A stretch of DNA of 64,000 bases from the NCBI RefSeq assembly GCF_000424325.1, contig NZ_AUJR01000003.1, positions 124,001 to 188,000 on the forward strand, read 5' to 3'. Shown one piece after another: positions 58,607-64,000 of the stretch. Position 1 is the stretch's first letter. The number at the start of each line of letters is the position of its first letter. The notes under the pieces were generated by a model. The model saw only the letters and a list, made by a program, of their open reading frames with translations, ran no database searches and was not told where the DNA came from. The position numbers and the translations under genes are program-made. The DNA is from [Clostridium] clostridioforme AGR2157 (GTDB lineage: Bacteria > Bacillota > Clostridia > Lachnospirales > Lachnospiraceae).

Positions 58607-60646
58607 ATGGGCATGGAAATCATAGATTTCAAAGCCACAAAGTGCAAACACTGCTATAAATGCGTCCGTTACTGTGGGGTAAAGGCCATCCAGGTCAAGG
58701 ATGAGCGGGCGGTCATCATGCCGGACAAGTGCATCCTGTGCGGTCACTGTCTGAAAATCTGCCCCCAGTCAGCAAAAACCCTTAAAAGCGACCTGAACAT
58801 GGTCCGCGGATTTTTGCGTGAAGGCATGCGTGTGGTGGTGTCCATTGCACCGTCCTATATGGGGTTATTGAAATACAAGACAATCGGTCAGGTGCGGGGG
58901 GCTCTGCTGCGTCTGGGATTCGAGGATGTGAGGGAGACTTCCGAGGGAGCCGCTTTTGTGACTGCCGAATATGCGAAGCTCCTGGCAGAGCACAAGATGG
59001 AGAACATCATAACCACATGCTGTCCAAGCGCCAATGACCTGGTGGAAATCTACTATCCGCAGCTCATACCTTACCTGGCACCGGTGGTGTCCCCCATGAT
59101 TGCCCACGGAAAGCTTCTGAAGGAAGAACTGGGGCGTGATGTGAAGGTCGTGTTCCTTGGACCGTGTATTGCCAAGAAAAAAGAAGCCATGGACCTGAGA
59201 CATGAGGGCTATATTGACGCTGTATTAAATTTCAATGACATAAACAAATGGCTGGAGGAAGAGGACATCGTAATCGGGGACTGTGAAGACCGGCCATTTA
59301 CCGCCTTTGACCCAAAGGTGAACCGCCTGTATCCAGTGACTAACGGCGTGGTGAATTCCGTGCTGGCCACCGAGGAAAAGGGGGACGGATACAGGAAGTT
59401 TTATGTCCACGGGGAGGACAATTGTATTGATTTGTGTAAGAGTATGTCCCGGGGTGAAATCAAGGGCTGTTTCATAGAGATGAATATGTGTTCCGGCGGC
59501 TGCATCAAAGGCCCCACGGTGGATGAGGAGTTCATATCCAGATTCAAGGTAAAGCTGGACATGGAAGAGAGCATCTGCAGAGAGCCGGCTGATGAAAAGC
59601 AGATGGAGCCGGTATGGGAAAATGTGAACTTCAGGAAGCGGTTCGAGGACCATTCCCCCAGGGACCCCCAGCCTACGGAGGAACAGATACGGGAAATCCT
59701 GCGCATGACCAACAAGCTAAAGCCGGAGGACGAGCTGAACTGCGGCGCCTGCGGTTACCCTACCTGCCGGGAAAAGGCCATTGCCGTATTCCAGCATAAG
59801 GCAGAGGTGAGCATGTGCATCCCCTTTATGCATGAAAAGGCGGAATCCATGGCCAACCTGGTGATGGAGACTTCCCCGAACATCGTACTGATTGTGGGAG
59901 ATGACATGCGCATCATGGAGTACTCGGATGTGGGCGAGAAATATTTTGGCAGGACCCGTTCACAGGCATTGCAGATGTATTTGTATGAACTCATCGACCC
60001 GGTGAACTTCCAGTGGGTATTTGATACACATCAGAACATCCATGGCAAGCGGGTGAATTATCCGGAATATAATCTTTCCACCCTGCAGAACATTGTGTAC
60101 ATAGAAAAGGAAAATGCAGTCCTGGCCACCTTCATAGACATAACCCGTGAGGAGGAGCTGGCCAAGGAAGAATATGAGAGAAAGCTGGAAACCATAGATC
60201 TGGCCCAGAAGGTCATCCACAAGCAGATGATGGTGGCTCAGGAGATAGCAGGTCTGCTGGGAGAGACAACGGCTGAGACAAAAACCACCCTGACCAAGCT
60301 GTGCCACTCCCTGCTGGAGGACGGCAGCGATGCCGGGTATACCGGGGGAGAACTGGAACGGGAAATTCCGGGCGTACAGCTGGGAAGCGGAGCCGTGCCC
60401 TTAAAGGGTGTCATGACAGCCGGGGCGCCCGGCGGAGCGGGAGCCGGGCAGATGCCGGGAGCCGGGCAGATACCAGGAGTCGGACTGACATCAGGAGACG
60501 GGAATCCGGCAGACAATGCCGGGGAACAGAAAAAGCCTACGGGCTATGTCCATATCGGCAGCGCCAAACCGGGCGGCGGAAAGTCCGGGTATGTCCATCT
60601 GAGCAATGTGGTTTTAATGAAACCAGGCGGCAGCGGAGGTAAATAA
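58607..60646 (+). CDS. Sensory group C [FeFe] hydrogenase with PAS domain (HydS)
   Basis: 679 aa. Two [4Fe-4S] motifs (Cys13-23 and Cys42-52), H-cluster motifs TTCCPS (136-141), PCIAKKKE (186-193) and EMNMCSGGC (291-299), a further four-Cys cluster (CGACGYPTC), a PAS domain (about 425-520) and a coil. The C-terminal ~110 residues are Gly/Ala/Pro-rich. This layout is that of putative H2-sensing hydrogenases, which signal rather than evolve bulk H2. A SpoIIE phosphatase follows. Confidence 0.9.
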   Translation: MGMEIIDFKATKCKHCYKCVRYCGVKAIQVKDERAVIMPDKCILCGHCLKICPQSAKTLKSDLNMVRGFLREGMRVVVSIAPSYMGLLKYKTIGQVRGALLRLGFEDVRETSEGAAFVTAEYAKLLAEHKMENIITTCCPSANDLVEIYYPQLIPYLAPVVSPMIAHGKLLKEELGRDVKVVFLGPCIAKKKEAMDLRHEGYIDAVLNFNDINKWLEEEDIVIGDCEDRPFTAFDPKVNRLYPVTNGVVNSVLATEEKGDGYRKFYVHGEDNCIDLCKSMSRGEIKGCFIEMNMCSGGCIKGPTVDEEFISRFKVKLDMEESICREPADEKQMEPVWENVNFRKRFEDHSPRDPQPTEEQIREILRMTNKLKPEDELNCGACGYPTCREKAIAVFQHKAEVSMCIPFMHEKAESMANLVMETSPNIVLIVGDDMRIMEYSDVGEKYFGRTRSQALQMYLYELIDPVNFQWVFDTHQNIHGKRVNYPEYNLSTLQNIVYIEKENAVLATFIDITREEELAKEEYERKLETIDLAQKVIHKQMMVAQEIAGLLGETTAETKTTLTKLCHSLLEDGSDAGYTGGELEREIPGVQLGSGAVPLKGVMTAGAPGGAGAGQMPGAGQIPGVGLTSGDGNPADNAGEQKKPTGYVHIGSAKPGGGKSGYVHLSNVVLMKPGGSGGK

Positions 60647-61824
60647 TGGGAATTACAGTGGATGTTGCATATAAAAGCCTGAACAAGTACACCGAAATCC
60701 TGTGTGGGGACAAGGTAGAGCTTTTGCAGACCGAGGATTCCAATATCATGATTCTGGCGGATGGTATGGGAAGCGGGGTCAAGGCCAATATCCTGTCCAC
60801 GCTGACCTCTAAGATACTGGGAACCATGTTCCTCAATGGGGCTACCCTGGAGGAGTGTGTGGATACCATCAGCGAGACCCTTCCCATCTGTCAGGTCAGG
60901 CAGGTGGCCTATTCCACCTTCAGCATACTGCAGGTATACCATAATGGTGATGCGTATCTGGTGGAATATGATAATCCCGGATGCATATTCATCCGGGACG
61001 GAAAGCTAATGGAGATACCGAAGAATGTACGGGTCATGCAGGGCAAGGAAATCAACGAATACAGATTCAAGGTCAAAAAAGGCGATGCCCTGATTCTCAT
61101 GAGCGACGGTACCATCCATGCGGGAGTGGGAGAACTGCTGAATTTTGGATGGCTGTGGCAGGACATTGCGGACTACGCAGTGAGACAGTATCCTCTGACC
61201 GTATCGGCCATGCGTCTGGCTGCAAGCATCAGCAGGGCCTGTGACGAGCTGTATCAGTTCCGTCCCGGAGATGATACCACGGTGGCGTGCATGCGGATTA
61301 TTGACAGCAAGCCTGTTCATCTCATGACTGGTCCTGCCAGGAATCCGGAAGACGACGTTCGTATGGTCCAGGATTTTATGGATGATCCCAATGCCAAGAC
61401 CATTGTCTGCGGAGGAACCAGCGCCACCATCGTGTCCAGGGTGCTGGGGAAGAAACTGGATGTATCCCTGGATTATGTGGATCCGGAGATACCTCCCATC
61501 GCATACATGGATGGCGTGGATTTGGTTACGGAGGGAGTCCTTACCCTTAACCGGGTGCTCCAGCTGCTTCGCAGATATGTGAAGAATGAGACTGTATCCG
61601 AAGAATTTTTCCAGGAGCTGGATAAGCCCAACGGAGGTTCCATGGTGGCCAAGGTGCTCATAGAAGACTGCACGGAGGTCCACCTGTATGTGGGAAAGGC
61701 AATCAACAGTGCGTACCAGAATCCGGGACTTCCCTTTGACCTGGGTATCCGCCAGAATCTGGTGGAACAGCTGAGGCACGTGATTGAGGGGATGGGAAAA
61801 ACAGTGGTGGTTACATATTACTAA
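60646..61824 (+). CDS. SpoIIE-family PP2C phosphatase
   Basis: 392 aa. DGMGSGVKA (about 36-44) and later DGTIHAG, GDDTTVACMR are PP2C/SpoIIE metal-site motifs. No transmembrane helices. Its ATG overlaps the hydrogenase stop, so it is translationally coupled and likely the output of the H2-sensing module by dephosphorylating a regulator. Confidence 0.9.
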   Translation: MGITVDVAYKSLNKYTEILCGDKVELLQTEDSNIMILADGMGSGVKANILSTLTSKILGTMFLNGATLEECVDTISETLPICQVRQVAYSTFSILQVYHNGDAYLVEYDNPGCIFIRDGKLMEIPKNVRVMQGKEINEYRFKVKKGDALILMSDGTIHAGVGELLNFGWLWQDIADYAVRQYPLTVSAMRLAASISRACDELYQFRPGDDTTVACMRIIDSKPVHLMTGPARNPEDDVRMVQDFMDDPNAKTIVCGGTSATIVSRVLGKKLDVSLDYVDPEIPPIAYMDGVDLVTEGVLTLNRVLQLLRRYVKNETVSEEFFQELDKPNGGSMVAKVLIEDCTEVHLYVGKAINSAYQNPGLPFDLGIRQNLVEQLRHVIEGMGKTVVVTYY

Positions 61825-62006
61825 TGTTGTACGCCATTTAATACTTGCATTTTCAGAGTAAATATAGTAGATTTCTAGTGTTGATATAATTTTAACAAAT
61901 ACGAATTGTGATATAGAAGCAGACTATGGCATATGCCAATGATATGTATTGCGCGCAGGAGACCATAGGACGGTCTCCACGTGCCCGTAACGAGGAGGAG
62001 AAAAAG

Positions 62007-63458
62007 ATGGTAACCAATGATGCTACGATCCTGCGTTTGAAACACGATGTACTTTACGAGGTGGCTAAAGCTGCATGGGAAGGGAATCTGGACGAGAAGC
62101 GGGAGCGGATTCCATATTCCATGATACCGGGACCTCAGGCGATTTACCGCTGCTGCATCTATAAGGAAAGAGAAATCATCCGGCAGAGGGTCCGCCTGGC
62201 AGAAGGAAAATGTCCGACCGGTAAGGACACATCCAATGTGGTCCAGGTCATCAATGCGGCCTGTGAGGAGTGTCCCATTGCATCCTACATAGTGACTGAC
62301 AACTGCCGTAAATGTATGGGCAAGGCCTGTCAGAACTCCTGCAATTTCGGAGCCATCAGCATGGGGCGTGAGCGGGCCTATATCGAGCCCGGCAAATGTA
62401 AGGAATGCGGCAAGTGCTCACAGGCCTGTCCCTATAACGCCATTGCTCATCTGGAGCGCCCGTGTAAGAAAATTTGTCCGGTAGATGCCATCACTTATGA
62501 TGAGTACGGTATCTGCGTGATTGATGAGAAGAAGTGTATCCAGTGCGGAGCCTGTATCCATAGCTGTCCGTTCGGAGCTATAGGTTCCAAGACCTTTATG
62601 GTAGATGTGATTCGCCTGATTAAAGCAGGAAAACGGGTGGTTGCCATGGTGGCTCCTGCTACGGAGGGGCAGTTTGGCCCTGACATAACCATGGCCAGCT
62701 GGAAGATTGCATTAAAGCAGCTGGGATTTGCGGATATGATAGAAGTGGGATTGGGCGGAGACATGACAGCTGCCTACGAGGCAGAGGAATGGGCCCAGGC
62801 AAATAAGGAGGGAAAGAAAATGACTACCTCCTGCTGTCCCGCATTTGTGAACATGATTAAGCAGCATTTTCCTATGCTGCTGGAGAATATGTCCACCACG
62901 GTGTCACCTATGTGTGCTGTCTCCAGAATGATAAAGAGCCAGAATCCGGATACGGTCACGGTATTCATCGGCCCCTGCATAGCCAAGAAGAGTGAGAGCA
63001 TGGATTTGAATGTAAAGGGCAATGCAGACTATGCAATGACCTTCGGTGAGATAAGAGCCATGATGCGCGCCAAGGGAGTGGAGCTTCAGCCGGCAGAGAA
63101 TGATTATCAGGAAAGCTCTGTGTTTGGAAAGCGTTTTGGCAACGGCGGCGGAGTGACGGCAGCCGTTCTGGAATGTCTGAAGGAGATGGACGAGAACACG
63201 GATATCAAGGTAGCCCGCTGCAACGGAGCCGCAGAGTGCAAGAAGGCCCTGCTGCTGATGAAGTTGGGAAAGCTTCCGGAAGATTTCGTGGAAGGCATGG
63301 CCTGTGTGGGCGGCTGCGTGGGCGGTCCCAGCCGGCATAAAACTGAGACAGAGGCCAAGAAGGCCAGGGATCAGCTGATTGGAGCTGCTGAGGAGAGGCA
63401 TGTGCTGGAGAATCTGAAGAAGTATCCGATGGATGAGTTTTCGATGCATAGGCATTAA
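62007..63458 (+). CDS. Group B [FeFe] hydrogenase
   Basis: 483 aa from ATG 62007, chosen for its GAGGAGGAG site; the ATG at 61926 is not supported. Two or more ferredoxin clusters (Cys100-112 and Cys131-141 and 177-187) precede the H-cluster motifs TSCCPAF (274-280), PCIAKKSE (323-330) and EGMACVGGC (429-437). A cytosolic, ferredoxin-linked hydrogenase, likely under the control of the sensory operon upstream (known pairing in Clostridia). Confidence 0.92.
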   Translation: MVTNDATILRLKHDVLYEVAKAAWEGNLDEKRERIPYSMIPGPQAIYRCCIYKEREIIRQRVRLAEGKCPTGKDTSNVVQVINAACEECPIASYIVTDNCRKCMGKACQNSCNFGAISMGRERAYIEPGKCKECGKCSQACPYNAIAHLERPCKKICPVDAITYDEYGICVIDEKKCIQCGACIHSCPFGAIGSKTFMVDVIRLIKAGKRVVAMVAPATEGQFGPDITMASWKIALKQLGFADMIEVGLGGDMTAAYEAEEWAQANKEGKKMTTSCCPAFVNMIKQHFPMLLENMSTTVSPMCAVSRMIKSQNPDTVTVFIGPCIAKKSESMDLNVKGNADYAMTFGEIRAMMRAKGVELQPAENDYQESSVFGKRFGNGGGVTAAVLECLKEMDENTDIKVARCNGAAECKKALLLMKLGKLPEDFVEGMACVGGCVGGPSRHKTETEAKKARDQLIGAAEERHVLENLKKYPMDEFSMHRH

Positions 63459-63775
63459 GCTGCGGTAGTTTAGATGCCGGTTGTGGTTTTTGAAGAGGAT
63501 AAGTGGATAAAACCACAAGATGTGGTGGTTTTTGAGGGAAAATTGAGCGAATTTGCGTCCTGGAAATGGGTGTTTTTCAGGGCGTGAGAAATAGATGCCT
63601 TGGCCCTGGGAGATGAGTCTTCCAGGGTTTTTGGCTTGTAAAGATTACTTTCCTTTGATATGTTTGTCGCAAACGCATTCTACGATAAAGCACTATGTAC
63701 AATATTTTTGAATATGCTGTAAAGTGATAAGTTTTTATTTGTGTAATAACCTGAGAAAATATCAGGCACTGTTAG
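63459..63775. other. Intergenic region with two terminators
   Basis: AAAACCAC/GTGGTGGTTTTT (63509-63533) and CCCTGG.../CCAGGGTTTTT (63604-63632). No gene seen; the rest is AT-rich and likely holds the end of the leftward LacI transcript. Confidence 0.6.
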
Positions 63776-64000
63776 TCATAGAAAATAGCCGCAACTTTCC
63801 CGTATTACCAGTTCGTATGGTAGATATTCTTGACTGACTGCAATAGGTTCATTCTGCATGAGGGCCAGCAGTTTCTGGAATGCAATCCTTCCCATCATCT
63901 CCTTGGGCTGACGTATTGTGGTAATCGCTGGTTCCCATACAGAAGAAAGATCAATATCATCAAAGCCGACAACAGCACAGTCTTCAGGAACACGCAGTCC
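63776..64000 (-). CDS. LacI-family transcriptional regulator, C-terminal part
   Basis: The minus frame from the window end reads GLRVPEDCAVVGFDDIDLSS, then TTIRQPKEMMGRIAFQKLL and a stop at 63776. VGFDD and the TTIRQP-like block are LacI/GalR hallmarks. Sugar effector unknown; the DNA-binding end lies outside the window. Confidence 0.88.
   Translation of the reverse strand, partial: GLRVPEDCAVVGFDDIDLSSVWEPAITTIRQPKEMMGRIAFQKLLALMQNEPIAVSQEYLPYELVIRESCGYFL

Noticed and set aside
61006-61779. A long leftward frame opposite the SpoIIE phosphatase
   Set aside because: Antisense shadow of a gene with clear PP2C motifs.

Overview
The window looks like a chromosome segment of a spore-forming anaerobic Firmicute of the Lachnospiraceae, most likely an Enterocloster/Clostridium clostridioforme-bolteae type organism. 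The evidence is the SCIFF peptide with its radical SAM maturase, the TIGR04086 membrane protein, a Csp-like subtilisin, a CotJC spore-coat gene, two [FeFe] hydrogenases, strong AGGAGG ribosome sites and moderate GC. The species is inferred from gene content only.

Layout. Positions 1-10.8 kb are host housekeeping genes: the tail of a low-complexity protein, an HtrA protease, a ClpX-like ATPase, a subtilisin-family protease, a signal peptidase II paralogue, the SCIFF locus, tgt-yajC and a HAD phosphatase. From about 11.1 to 54.8 kb lies one prophage of the PBSX/contractile-tail type, in this order: integrase, two envelope genes, ImmA/IrrE peptidase, CI-like repressor, a divergent promoter pair with operators, Cro-like protein, many small early genes, a recombination/replication block (HD, Rad52-like annealing protein, NinB-like, HNH, resolvase-like, DnaD-like, DnaC-like), a methyltransferase/PAPS-reductase-like/AAA+ block with small zinc proteins, an ArpU-like late regulator, cargo genes, terminase, portal, MuF, scaffold, capsid, sheath, tube, chaperone, tape measure, baseplate, fibres, holin, endolysin, and a stand-alone Spo0A DNA-binding domain at the right edge. 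From 54.9 to 64 kb the host resumes with a cotJC gene that has lost its first ~29 codons, a taurine/sulfonate/nitrate-type ABC transporter (leftward), a sensory hydrogenase operon (ferredoxin-like, PAS hydrogenase, SpoIIE phosphatase, group B hydrogenase) and the end of a LacI-family regulator.

Main points. The prophage looks packaging-defective: terL is broken by an 8-nt insertion exactly in its P-loop, just downstream of an HNH homing-endonuclease gene bounded by a 36-bp direct repeat of terL coding sequence. The tail chaperone pair carries a textbook -1 slippery heptamer. The late promoter candidate has three 11-bp-phased repeats beside the ArpU-like gene. The two prophage ends do not match: the left abuts a tRNA 3' half, the right abuts truncated cotJC. 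The rest of cotJC is not in the window. The Spo0A-like phage protein next to an interrupted sporulation gene is the most intriguing regulatory link.

All calls are from reading the sequence; no searches were run.
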